Shown: in pieces, positions 35,147 through 42,567 of the stretch
Layout of the letters: each line of letters begins with the position of its first letter
Position numbering within the stretch: position 1 is the first letter of the stretch
DNA from: Vulcanimicrobium winogradskyi
GTDB taxonomy: Bacteria > Vulcanimicrobiota > Vulcanimicrobiia > Vulcanimicrobiales > Vulcanimicrobiaceae
DNA: 64,000 bases
Reading direction: 5' to 3'
Assembly: GCA_003134965.1 (NCBI GenBank)
Contig: PLDA01000002.1
Location: 186,001 to 250,000 of the forward strand
Notes under the pieces: model-generated
The model's database searches: none
Told to the model about the DNA's origin: nothing
Seen by the model: only the letters and a program-made list of their open reading frames with translations
Program-made: the position numbers and the translations under genes

Positions 35147-35237
35147 CCTCGAGTCACCACACCACAAGAAGCGAGCGCCCGCGCTGTTGAGTACGACGGC
35201 GCGAGCGCGATCACTGCTCTGCGGCCTCCCGGTCCGC

Positions 35238-35269
35238 GTAACCTGCCCGTAACGCCTAGCGCGCACCAT
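35238..35269 (+). promoter_or_regulatory. Direct-repeat operator/promoter, site 2
   Basis: GTAAC-CTGCCC-GTAAC (35238-35253), then exactly 10 nt to CACCAT (35264-35269), a weak -10, then 6 nt to the ATG at 35276. It lies between the regulator and the next gene and could also affect the divergent regulator. Confidence 0.55.
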
Positions 35270-35275
35270 CCCACC

Positions 35276-35893
35276 ATGGGACAGACGTGCACGCTGCTGC
35301 TCCACATCGACGCGGAGGGAGTCGCGGAACTCGCCGCGACCGGATCGCGGGTCGTCGTGGCCAAGCCCGCCGGCAGTGCGCCCCCCAACGTTGCCTGGCT
35401 CGCGATTGAGCCACGGACCCGCATCTCGATTGCTTGGGAGGAGCTCTACGGCGTCTTCGCATCCAATACGGCCGTCCGCAGTGACTCGACGATCGCCGTC
35501 GCCAGCCGAGTGCATCCGGCTACCGAACGCAGGATCTACACGTACGACGGCCTCCGATTCGCCGATGCGCGAACGGAGGCGCGCATCCCGCCCGGTCATT
35601 ACGACGTCTGGAACGCCGGGCCGGCCGCTGCGACGTTCGGCCTGCTCCAGGCAGCGAGCGTGGACGGGACGGTGCTTCAGTCGCCCTTGAACGCGGTCGT
35701 CTTACCCGCGGACTTCACGGCCGATTTTACGCCCGATACGCGTGTCTATGTTTGGACGCAACGGGGCGCCGAAACGGGCGCCATCATCGGCGAGGTTCCG
35801 CGGCACGCCGCGGTGCTGGCGTTTGGCGGCCAGCACCGCTCGAGATCGTACCGATACGACGGCAGCGGCGCGGTCTTCGTTCCCGGGCCCTAG
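35276..35893 (+). CDS. Unknown cytoplasmic beta-rich protein
   Basis: A 205-residue protein without signal peptide (MGQTCTLLLHIDAEGVAELA). Alternating strands (RVVVAKPAGSAPPNVAWLAI, TRVYVWTQRGAETGAIIGEV). No family recognised, but its promoter carries the cluster's GTAAC repeat and its composition resembles the protein at 31730. Convergent with the peptidase-like gene, 16 bp apart. Confidence 0.62.
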   Translation: MGQTCTLLLHIDAEGVAELAATGSRVVVAKPAGSAPPNVAWLAIEPRTRISIAWEELYGVFASNTAVRSDSTIAVASRVHPATERRIYTYDGLRFADARTEARIPPGHYDVWNAGPAAATFGLLQAASVDGTVLQSPLNAVVLPADFTADFTPDTRVYVWTQRGAETGAIIGEVPRHAAVLAFGGQHRSRSYRYDGSGAVFVPGP

Positions 35894-35909
35894 CCGACGA
35901 CCGCGCGCT

Positions 35910-37022
35910 TCAGAGCGGCGTGGGGCGGAAGTCCTCCCCCAACCTGCGGTATTGCACGCTCCCGCCCAGTCCGACGATTTGTTGAAACGGCTCGAAGGGC
36001 GATCGCGTCTCCCGACACGGTCGCCAGACCAGTTCCGGCGCGACGGAACCGTCCCGCAGCAGCAAGGCTTCGTCGGAACCGGAGATACTCAGGTCGTCGA
36101 TGTCGCCCGGTTTGACAGCCGATGCGCCCATGAAGACTCCGTGGACGGCGTCGATACGCGCCACGCCGACGGCAACGCCGTTCCGCAGCAACGGTACCAG
36201 ATAGTAGTGCCAGTCGAGCACATCGATTCTGCGCACGAGCAGCGGTACGCCGGGGACCACGCCCGAGAGCGCCGCGCTCAGCGGTCCACGCGTATCGATC
36301 CCATGGCTCGCGACGGCCCCCACCGCCTGTGTCGCCGCTGTGTCGGGATCGATCAAACCGTTGGACCTGCCCAGGAGGATAGGGACAGGCGGGACCGTCG
36401 GCGGCCGGAGTGCGACCTGCGTCCGGGCGCTGCTGCAGACGGTGACGAATACTTGGCGCTTCGAGTCGGCGTAGCCGGTGAAGAAGTCGCTCGTCCAGCC
36501 GGCGTAGCTGACGTACTGATCCGCTTCGAGCCTGCCGTGGGCCGCATCGCTTCCGCATTGGTCTGCGGCCTGGTGATCGCTCGGCGCATCGGGCGGCGTG
36601 ACCGACGGACTGTTGATGTAGAAGCCCAGCAGCGCGGCGCCATCGGTGCCATCCCCCGGCGGCGCAAGGTTCACATCGGTAACGACGACCCAGTGGCCGC
36701 TGCCGAAAACCAGCGCGGCGGGCGGTGGAGCATTCGGCGATTGGACGACTTGCACGATCGTCGTCGATCCCTCTTCCGCTGAAGACGACGAGACTACGGA
36801 AAACGTGTTGCGTAGGGGAAGCGGCGCAAGAGTGTTCAGGCCGAGCGCGAGGCCGTCCGGAGTCGTGCTCCAGACGTCGACGTTCTGATCGAGAATCGTG
36901 TGGAGATCGTCCTGCTGGACGGCCTGTCCTCCGATCGACCGCAAGATCATCATCGCGGTGGCGGGACCGCAGTATTTTGGGGTGTTCTGCTGATGATACT
37001 CGACGTTGCGAACGGACTGCAT
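35910..37022 (-). CDS. C39/papain-like cysteine peptidase homologue
   Basis: A 370-residue protein. NTPKYCGPATAMMILRSIGG near residues 13-32 is the classical active-site cysteine segment of C39-like and papain-like peptidases, and GSGHWVVVTDVN supplies the histidine. No ABC transporter module is fused, and no signal peptide is obvious, so a cytoplasmic maturation protease or a protease-like binder is possible. A second HYYLVPL segment is near residue 290. ATG at 37022 follows AGGAG; a GTG at 37034 is the alternative. Site 3 of the GTAAC repeat lies upstream. Confidence 0.72.
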   Translation of the reverse strand: MQSVRNVEYHQQNTPKYCGPATAMMILRSIGGQAVQQDDLHTILDQNVDVWSTTPDGLALGLNTLAPLPLRNTFSVVSSSSAEEGSTTIVQVVQSPNAPPPAALVFGSGHWVVVTDVNLAPPGDGTDGAALLGFYINSPSVTPPDAPSDHQAADQCGSDAAHGRLEADQYVSYAGWTSDFFTGYADSKRQVFVTVCSSARTQVALRPPTVPPVPILLGRSNGLIDPDTAATQAVGAVASHGIDTRGPLSAALSGVVPGVPLLVRRIDVLDWHYYLVPLLRNGVAVGVARIDAVHGVFMGASAVKPGDIDDLSISGSDEALLLRDGSVAPELVWRPCRETRSPFEPFQQIVGLGGSVQYRRLGEDFRPTPL

Positions 37023-37064
37023 ATCGCTCCTCACCGGTGTTCCCCGCGGGATCCCTACACGCTG

Positions 37065-37096
37065 AGCCTACTTGCGGAGAGTTACAGGCGGGTTAC
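37065..37096 (-). promoter_or_regulatory. Direct-repeat operator/promoter, site 3 (peptidase gene)
   Basis: On the minus strand GTAAC-CCGCCT-GTAAC (37096 down to 37081), then exactly 10 nt to TAGGCT (37070-37065). It points to the C39-like gene. The divergent small exported protein at 37194 could share it. Confidence 0.6.
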
Positions 37097-37193
37097 GGTG
37101 CCGCGGCGGGCCCTTGACTGGCGGGGGGTGGGCGCAGCCTGGCGAATCCCAACCGTGCAGCGAGTTCGCTCGCTCGTTGCCGGAGGGTTCGTC

Positions 37194-37553
37194 ATGCGCG
37201 TCCCGCCACTCGTCGTCTCGGCGTTGCTCGTTGCGTCCGCGAGCATCACGCTCGCCCCAAGCGCATTCGCATCCCGCGAGGCCGTCGTCTATCTCACCGT
37301 CGCAGGGTTCACACCGCACTCGGCCACGATTGCCGTCGGTGACCGCGTTCGCTTCACCGTGCGGGACCACAAGGCGCATCAGCTCGCGAAGACGAGCGGC
37401 CCGAATTCGGGCGCCGTCGCGCCGAACGTCCTCGAGGGGCAAGGGAACAGCGTGACGCTGTCACCGGACGAGGTGGGCGCGTATACCTACGTCGACCGCT
37501 TGAATCCGCGCAAGCCCGAATTCCGGCTCACGGTCCGCGCGCTACGACACTGA
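37194..37553 (+). CDS. Small exported cupredoxin-like protein
   Basis: A 119-residue protein with a signal peptide (MRVPPLVVSALLVASASITL, cleaved near ASAFA-S). The mature part resembles a small cupredoxin/amicyanin beta-sandwich: VYLTVAGFTPHSATIAVGDR and VRFTVRDHKAHQLA, but there is no cysteine, so a normal type-1 copper site is absent. GGAGGG lies 6 nt before the ATG. Confidence 0.65.
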   Translation: MRVPPLVVSALLVASASITLAPSAFASREAVVYLTVAGFTPHSATIAVGDRVRFTVRDHKAHQLAKTSGPNSGAVAPNVLEGQGNSVTLSPDEVGAYTYVDRLNPRKPEFRLTVRALRH

Positions 37554-37566
37554 CCGCGCACGGGCG

Positions 37567-37998
37567 CTAGGTGTACGTCACCGCGTCGTCGGCTTCGAAG
37601 ATGTCGTAGAACCGCACCAGGTCCGGACGCGTCGCGAGCACCGGGTGGTGGTGGCGCACCATCTCCTGGTCCTCGGGCGAGAGCCGTTCCAGCGTGAGCG
37701 ACTCCAGCTTGCGGTTCGTCTCCTCCACGCCTGCCGGATCGAGCCGCTCTCGCACCCACGTCTCGACCTCCGCTTCGTCCTTCGCCGCGATCACCGCGGC
37801 GCGCAGATCCTCCATGTCGACGCCGATCCGCCGGCACATGAACGCGCTGATCCCGCGCGACTCGTTCAGATACGGCCCGATGTTGCCGCCGGGCATCTCG
37901 GCGCGGATCTTGTCGATCGTCCGCGGCATGAACGTCAAACCGAGCATGGCCTCGCGAGGGCCGCGCGGCGGGCGAGTGCTGAGATCGAGCGGTTCCAT
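37567..37998 (-). CDS. DUF5069 domain protein
   Basis: A 143-residue protein starting MEPLDLSTRPPRGPREAMLG, then LTFMPRTIDKIRAEMPGGNI, the characteristic N-terminal block of DUF5069. The ending is charged and helical. The function of the family is unknown. Same strand and 35 bp downstream of the ABC permease. Confidence 0.8.
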   Translation of the reverse strand: MEPLDLSTRPPRGPREAMLGLTFMPRTIDKIRAEMPGGNIGPYLNESRGISAFMCRRIGVDMEDLRAAVIAAKDEAEVETWVRERLDPAGVEETNRKLESLTLERLSPEDQEMVRHHHPVLATRPDLVRFYDIFEADDAVTYT

Positions 37999-38033
37999 GG
38001 GCGCCCCTTCATCGGCCGGCGGGCCCGTCCCGC

Positions 38034-39092
38034 TCAGCGCGCGGCCAGGTACCGCTTCCGAAGCTCGTCGAGCACGACGGCCAGCAGGATCACCGCGCCG
38101 AGCACGATCTGCTGCGTGTAGGACTCGATCGCGAGCAGGTTCATCACGTTGTTGAGCACGCCGATCAGCAGCGCGCCGAAGAACGTGCCGACGATCGTTC
38201 CGCGGCCGCCCATGAGCGAGGTCCCGCCGACGACGACCGCCGCGATGCACTGCAGTTCCGCGCCGGTGCCGTTCACCGGGTTCCCTGACTGGAACCGCGC
38301 CATCAGCAGCATCCCGCCGATCGCGGCGCAGCCGCCCGAGATCACATAGACCAGCGTCTTGACGCGCCGGGTGTCGATCCCGGCCAGGCGCGCCGCCTCC
38401 TCGTTGCCGCCCAGCGCCAGGACGTAGCGGCCGAAGGCCGTGCGGCCGAGGAGGATCGCGAACACGATCGCCACGACCGCCATCACCAGCACCTGCCACG
38501 AGATCCCCGGAAAGCCCGGGATCCCCGAAAACAGGTAGCCGGTTCCAAGCCAATCGAACGGCGCGCTGTTCGCGAGCGGGATCGGTTGACCGTGCGCGAG
38601 GATCAGCGCGAGCCCGCGCGCGACCTGCATCATGGCGAGGGTCGTGATGAACGGCGGGAGCCCGAGCCGGACGACCGGCAGCGCGTTGACCCATCCCGCC
38701 GCGCAGCCGACGGCGAGCCCAACCAGCAACGTCACGACGAACGTCCCCGGGCCGCCCAGGTTGAGCGTATTGGCCACCAGCGTCATGACCACGCTGCACA
38801 GGCCGACGATCGAGCCCACCGAGAGATCGATACCGGCGGTGATGATCACGAACGTCTGCCCGACGGCGAGGATCGCATTGAGCGTGATCTGCCGCAGGAC
38901 GTTGGTCAGATTCTGCGGTTCGAGGAAGTTGCCGTGCGCGAGGGCGTTCACGACCAGCACCAGCGCGAGGAATCCGACGCCCAAACCGATCGTGCGAAGC
39001 AGCGCGGCTCGGCGCTTCTGCGCGACGGCAGCGCCGGCGCGCTCGTCCATGACGGCTTTGACGTCGGCCTTGGGCCCCTTCGGGTCGGCCAT
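38034..39092 (-). CDS. Sugar-type ABC transporter permease (RbsC-like)
   Basis: A 352-residue CUT2 permease with about 8-10 helices. GQTFVIITAGIDLSVGSIVGLC and GGTSLMGGRGTIVGTFFGALLIGVL are the RbsC signatures. It starts with an ATG overlapping the ATPase stop (TGATG). Works with the ATPase and binding protein upstream. Confidence 0.92.
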   Translation of the reverse strand: MADPKGPKADVKAVMDERAGAAVAQKRRAALLRTIGLGVGFLALVLVVNALAHGNFLEPQNLTNVLRQITLNAILAVGQTFVIITAGIDLSVGSIVGLCSVVMTLVANTLNLGGPGTFVVTLLVGLAVGCAAGWVNALPVVRLGLPPFITTLAMMQVARGLALILAHGQPIPLANSAPFDWLGTGYLFSGIPGFPGISWQVLVMAVVAIVFAILLGRTAFGRYVLALGGNEEAARLAGIDTRRVKTLVYVISGGCAAIGGMLLMARFQSGNPVNGTGAELQCIAAVVVGGTSLMGGRGTIVGTFFGALLIGVLNNVMNLLAIESYTQQIVLGAVILLAVVLDELRKRYLAAR

Positions 39093-40633
39093 CAGAGCCT
39101 GCCCTGAGCTTGTCGAAGGGCTGCCATCCCGGTCGCGACCGCGATGACCTTGTCGGGCGTCGCGTCGCCGCGCGCGAACTCGGCCCGAATCGCACCGCCG
39201 CGCACGACGAGCACGCGGTGCGACATCCCGAGCACCTCCGGCAGCTCGCTCGACACCATGACGATCGCCGCGCCTCCCCGCAGCAGCTCGACCATCAACG
39301 CGTAGATCTCGGCCTTCGCGCCGATGTCGATCCCGCGCGTCGGTTCGTCGAACAGGAACACCCGCGCGTGACCGATCAGCCATTTCGCGAGCACGACCTT
39401 CTGCTGGTTTCCGCCCGAGAGGTTCCGCACGGTCTGCTCTGCGGACGGCGTACGGATCCGCAGCTCGGCGATCTCGGTGTTGGTCGCCTGCGTCTCGGCG
39501 GCTTTGTCGACGAAGAGGCCGCGCACGAACTGCCCGAGGTGCGCCAGCGTCGTGTTCTCGCGCACGGTCATCCCGAGGACGAGCCCTTGTGCCTTGCGGT
39601 CCTCGGTGATCAGCGCGATCCCGGCGCGGATCGCACCGCGCGGCGAACGGACCACGACGCGCGCGCCGTCGACGTGAATCTCGCCCTTGGTCGGGACATC
39701 GGCTCCGGCGATGGCGCGCACGATCTCGGTCCGTCCCGCACCGACCAGTCCGGCGAGCCCGACGATCTCGCCGGCGTGGACTTGAAAGGCGACGTCGTTC
39801 ACCCGCACCCCGCTCGCGGCGCTGACGTCGCGCACGTCGAGGACGATCGGCGCGTCCGGCGCGACCGGCGGAAGATCGGGAAAGTGCGCCTCCAGCGAGC
39901 GTCCGACCATCAGGCGAATCACATCGTCCTGCGGCATCTGCGCGGCCGGGCGCGTCTCGATCGCCTTGCCGTCGCGCAAGACGGTGATGCGGTCGGCGAT
40001 GCGCGGCAGCTCCTCGAGCCGGTGCGAGATGTAGACGAACGCGACGTTCTGCGCCTTCAGCTTTCTGATGAGCGCGAACAGCGCGTCGGTCTCACGCTCG
40101 GTGAGCGCCGCGGTCGGTTCGTCCATGACGATCAGCCGCGCTTTGCGCACGAGACATTTCGCGATCTCGGTGAGCTGCTGCTCGGCGACCGAGAGCCGCC
40201 GCGCCGAGTGGTCGAGCGGGAGCGCGATCCCGAGCTCGCCGAGCACCTTTGCCGCTTCGCGCGCGGCTGCCGGCTTGTCGAGGAAGATACCGTGCCGCGG
40301 CTCGACGCCGAGCACGATGTTCTCGATCACGCCAAGGTCGGGAACGAGGTTGAACTCCTGATAGATCATCCCGATCCCGAGCCGCTCCGCGGTCCGTGGA
40401 CCGTCGATCACCACGCGCTTGCCGTCGACGTCGATCTCGCCCGAGTCCGCGGGCTGCGCGCCGGCCAGGATCTTCATCAGCGTCGACTTGCCGGCGCCGT
40501 TCTCACCGACGAGCGCGTGCACTTCGCCGACGTTCACCTCGAACGAGACGCCGTCGAGCGCGCGCACCCCGGGGAACGTCTTCACGATCCCGGTCATGCG
40601 GAGCAACGGCGCCGGCTGCGCCGCGGCGGTCAC
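39092..40633 (-). CDS. Sugar-type ABC transporter ATPase (RbsA-like, duplicated NBD)
   Basis: A 513-residue protein with two nucleotide-binding domains. The first has GENGAGKST, LSVAEQQLTEIAK and MDEPTAALT; the second has GLVGAGRTE, LSGGNQQKVVLAKWL and DEPTRGIDIGAK, the usual degenerate second Walker A of RbsA. GTG start at 40633, 6 bp after the binding protein gene. The last residues come from a REP-like repeat. Confidence 0.93.
   Translation of the reverse strand: MTAAAQPAPLLRMTGIVKTFPGVRALDGVSFEVNVGEVHALVGENGAGKSTLMKILAGAQPADSGEIDVDGKRVVIDGPRTAERLGIGMIYQEFNLVPDLGVIENIVLGVEPRHGIFLDKPAAAREAAKVLGELGIALPLDHSARRLSVAEQQLTEIAKCLVRKARLIVMDEPTAALTERETDALFALIRKLKAQNVAFVYISHRLEELPRIADRITVLRDGKAIETRPAAQMPQDDVIRLMVGRSLEAHFPDLPPVAPDAPIVLDVRDVSAASGVRVNDVAFQVHAGEIVGLAGLVGAGRTEIVRAIAGADVPTKGEIHVDGARVVVRSPRGAIRAGIALITEDRKAQGLVLGMTVRENTTLAHLGQFVRGLFVDKAAETQATNTEIAELRIRTPSAEQTVRNLSGGNQQKVVLAKWLIGHARVFLFDEPTRGIDIGAKAEIYALMVELLRGGAAIVMVSSELPEVLGMSHRVLVVRGGAIRAEFARGDATPDKVIAVATGMAALRQAQGRL
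39103..39119. repeat. REP-like 17-bp interrupted palindrome, copy 3, inside the 3' end of the ATPase gene
   Basis: CCTGAGCTTGTCGAAGG on the plus strand. Translated on the minus strand it supplies the terminal ALRQAQGRL of the ATPase, so the repeat has been absorbed into coding sequence next to the stop. Confidence 0.65.
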
Positions 40634-40639
40634 GCTCGT

Positions 40640-41602
40640 CTACTTGCCGGCGTCGGCCTTGGTGTACGTTCCGACGGCGACCGCGATCTTCGCCGGCGGC
40701 GTCTTGCCGCCGAAGAAGTCGTGGATCGCGTCGATCGTCTTCGACCCGATCTGGTCGGGGTGCTGGATCGCGTCGCCGTACATGGCGCCTTGGGCGATCG
40801 CCGTGCGCGCCTCGGGCGCCGCGTCGTAGCCGATGACGACGATCTTGCCTTGTTTGCCGGCCGCCTGCACCGCCTTGGCCGCGCCCAGCGCCGAGTCGTC
40901 GTTGATCCCGAACACGCCCTTGATGTCCTTGTGCGACTGCAGGATGTCTTCCATCGTCGATGATGCCTTCGCACGCTCGCCGCCACCGTCGACGTCCGCG
41001 ACGATCGTCACGCCGGGGCAATTCGCGGTGATCGCCGCTCTGAAGCCCTTGACGCGATCCTGGACCGATGTCACCGCGGGCTCATCGATGATCGCGATCG
41101 TCCCGGGGTGCCCCGACAGTGCCGCGCACATCAGCCTGCCGGCCTGGGCGCCGCCCTGGACGTTGTCGCTGGCGATGTGGGAGACGACCTTGCCCTCCTT
41201 CGACGCGTTCGCGATGTCGGCGGTGAAGACCGGGATCCCGGCCTTGTTGGCCTCGACGATCGCGCTGCCGATCGCCTGCGAGTCGTAGGGCGTGAGGACG
41301 ATCGCGGCGACCTTTTGCGAGATGAAGTCCTCGACCTGACTCTGCTGCTTGGCGTTGTCGCGCGCCGCGTCGACGACGACGACCGTGTAGCCGTACTTGG
41401 CGGCCTGGTCCTTCATCCCGCGCTCCATGTCCTGATAGAACTGGGCCTCGCGGTTCTGGATCGAGACGCCGATCGTCTTCGCGCCCGAGCTAGCGGCGTT
41501 CGTTGTGGTAGACGTCGTCGACGAGCTCGACGTATCGGTCGACTTGGCGCATCCGCCGAGGACCAGCGCGAGCGCACATGCGAGAACGAACGGCTTCTTC
41601 AT
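40640..41602 (-). CDS. Sugar-type ABC transporter substrate-binding lipoprotein
   Basis: A 320-residue periplasmic-binding protein of the RbsB class. The lipobox is VLGGCAKS, with the cysteine near residue 18, followed by a Ser/Thr-rich linker. KTIGVSIQNREAQFYQDMER, VDAARDNAKQQSQVEDFISQ and VIGYDAAPEARTAIAQGAMY match type-1 sugar binders. First gene of the transporter operon. A Fur-like box lies about 75 nt upstream, which is unusual for a sugar system. Confidence 0.9.
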   Translation of the reverse strand: MKKPFVLACALALVLGGCAKSTDTSSSSTTSTTTNAASSGAKTIGVSIQNREAQFYQDMERGMKDQAAKYGYTVVVVDAARDNAKQQSQVEDFISQKVAAIVLTPYDSQAIGSAIVEANKAGIPVFTADIANASKEGKVVSHIASDNVQGGAQAGRLMCAALSGHPGTIAIIDEPAVTSVQDRVKGFRAAITANCPGVTIVADVDGGGERAKASSTMEDILQSHKDIKGVFGINDDSALGAAKAVQAAGKQGKIVVIGYDAAPEARTAIAQGAMYGDAIQHPDQIGSKTIDAIHDFFGGKTPPAKIAVAVGTYTKADAGK

Positions 41603-41677
41603 ACCGTCGGATCGGATGCGGGAGGCGTCGCGGGAACCCCTGCGAGGGCCCACCGGAGCTCCAAATCGTCACTTTCT

Positions 41678-41692
41678 TGACAATGATTCTCA
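41678..41692. promoter_or_regulatory. Fur-family box-like 7-1-7 inverted repeat
   Basis: TGACAATGATTCTCA; on the other strand TGAGAATCATTGTCA. It matches the TGATAATNATTATCA 7-1-7 consensus at 13 of 15 positions and lies about 75 nt upstream of the binding-lipoprotein start. Could bind Fur, Mur or a related metal regulator. Confidence 0.5.
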
Positions 41693-42075
41693 AGTGGTGG
41701 ATCGGCGGCGCTTCCGCCGGCTGGGCCGGGCTCGACGGCGTTCGGCGGCCGCGGCAAGGAGCGCGCAGGACAGCCCTTTCGGCGCCGGATCGGGCGCCCG
41801 AGACCAACGGGAAATTGCGTACAATCCGTGTTTGGTACGCCAAGCGCCGCATTTCAGGCGTCCGGCGGGCGGCGCACGATCGATCGGTTCAGCGCAGCGG
41901 AGGCCGCTCGCGCGGTGCGCTTTTTGTCGGAATGCGCCGTGCATTTCGCCGCGCGGTGCGCGCGAAAAGCCGCGTCGCAGCGCGCTAAAACGCCGCAGCG
42001 CCGCCATTATCCACAGTATCGTTCGTCACACCTGTGTACCGTGTGGAGTGGCTTCCGAGCCCTAGCCGCCGCACG

Positions 42076-42107
42076 CGTTCGCGTGATGGACCCGCGCATG
42101 CTCGCCC
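42076..42107 (+). repeat. 32-bp repeat, copy 1 (matches the comM start region)
   Basis: Identical at 31 of 32 positions to 46972-47003, which spans the start codon region of comM. Sequences on either side do not match. The only difference is C versus G at position 18. Confidence 0.7.
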
Positions 42108-42150
42108 TGCCGGCCGAGCGCTCAGCGAGTCCGGCGGGCGCGTGCGTGGG

Positions 42151-42567
42151 TCAGCCGGCCGGTTCAGGGATCCTGCACGAGGTGCGTCCCCGATCGGCAA
42201 ACGTCCAGCGCACTCCCGGGCAAACGCGCGCGAGCACGCCGTCATCGAGGAGCCCTGACCCGGCCGCGCACGGCGTCTTCACCACCGAAACGGGGCGGCC
42301 CGCGTCGTAGTCCTCGGCAGCGCGTTCCGAATCGCGGATGATCTGAAGGGCGCATTCGTCCGAGAGGCCGTGGAGCGCGCCTTCCGCGCGATGTGCACGC
42401 CAGTATGAGGCCGCGTACCGCCAGCCGCACGATAGGCTGGCATGGCCTTGCGGATCGAGGCACTGCACGATCTGGCGGTTTTGGGCCGAGACGGCAGCCG
42501 GCGCGGCGCAGGCCAGAGCCATGACGAGCGCGCCAACCGCCCGCCACCGTTTCGTCCAGAGAATCAT
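42151..42567 (-). CDS. Exported cysteine-containing protein of unknown function
   Basis: A 138-residue protein with a signal peptide (WRAVGALVMALACAAPAAVSA). The mature part has several cysteines (VQCLDPQGH, LSCGWRYAAS, DECALQIIRD, TPCAAGSG, RVCPGVRW, TSCRIP), compatible with disulfides in the periplasm. Its ATG overlaps the receptor stop by 4 nt, so it belongs to the receptor operon. No family recognised. Confidence 0.65.
   Translation of the reverse strand: MILWTKRWRAVGALVMALACAAPAAVSAQNRQIVQCLDPQGHASLSCGWRYAASYWRAHRAEGALHGLSDECALQIIRDSERAAEDYDAGRPVSVVKTPCAAGSGLLDDGVLARVCPGVRWTFADRGRTSCRIPEPAG

Larger units (their letters stand above)
41603..42150. other. Gap of about 550 bp without a convincing gene
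   Basis: It holds the upstream region of the transporter operon (Fur-like box at 41678), a single TTATCCACA word at 42007 and the first copy of the 32-bp repeat shared with the comM start (42076). Several open frames exist but have chance-like composition. Confidence 0.5.

Noticed and set aside
42007..42015. TTATCCACA word (also at 49603-49611) as DnaA boxes or an origin
   Set aside because: Single isolated copies in each place, with no cluster, AT-rich element or dnaA/dnaN nearby.
41690..42310. Several open frames in the gap after the sugar transporter
   Set aside because: All are Arg/Ala/Pro-rich, typical of chance frames in high-GC DNA, with no ribosome site or family resemblance.
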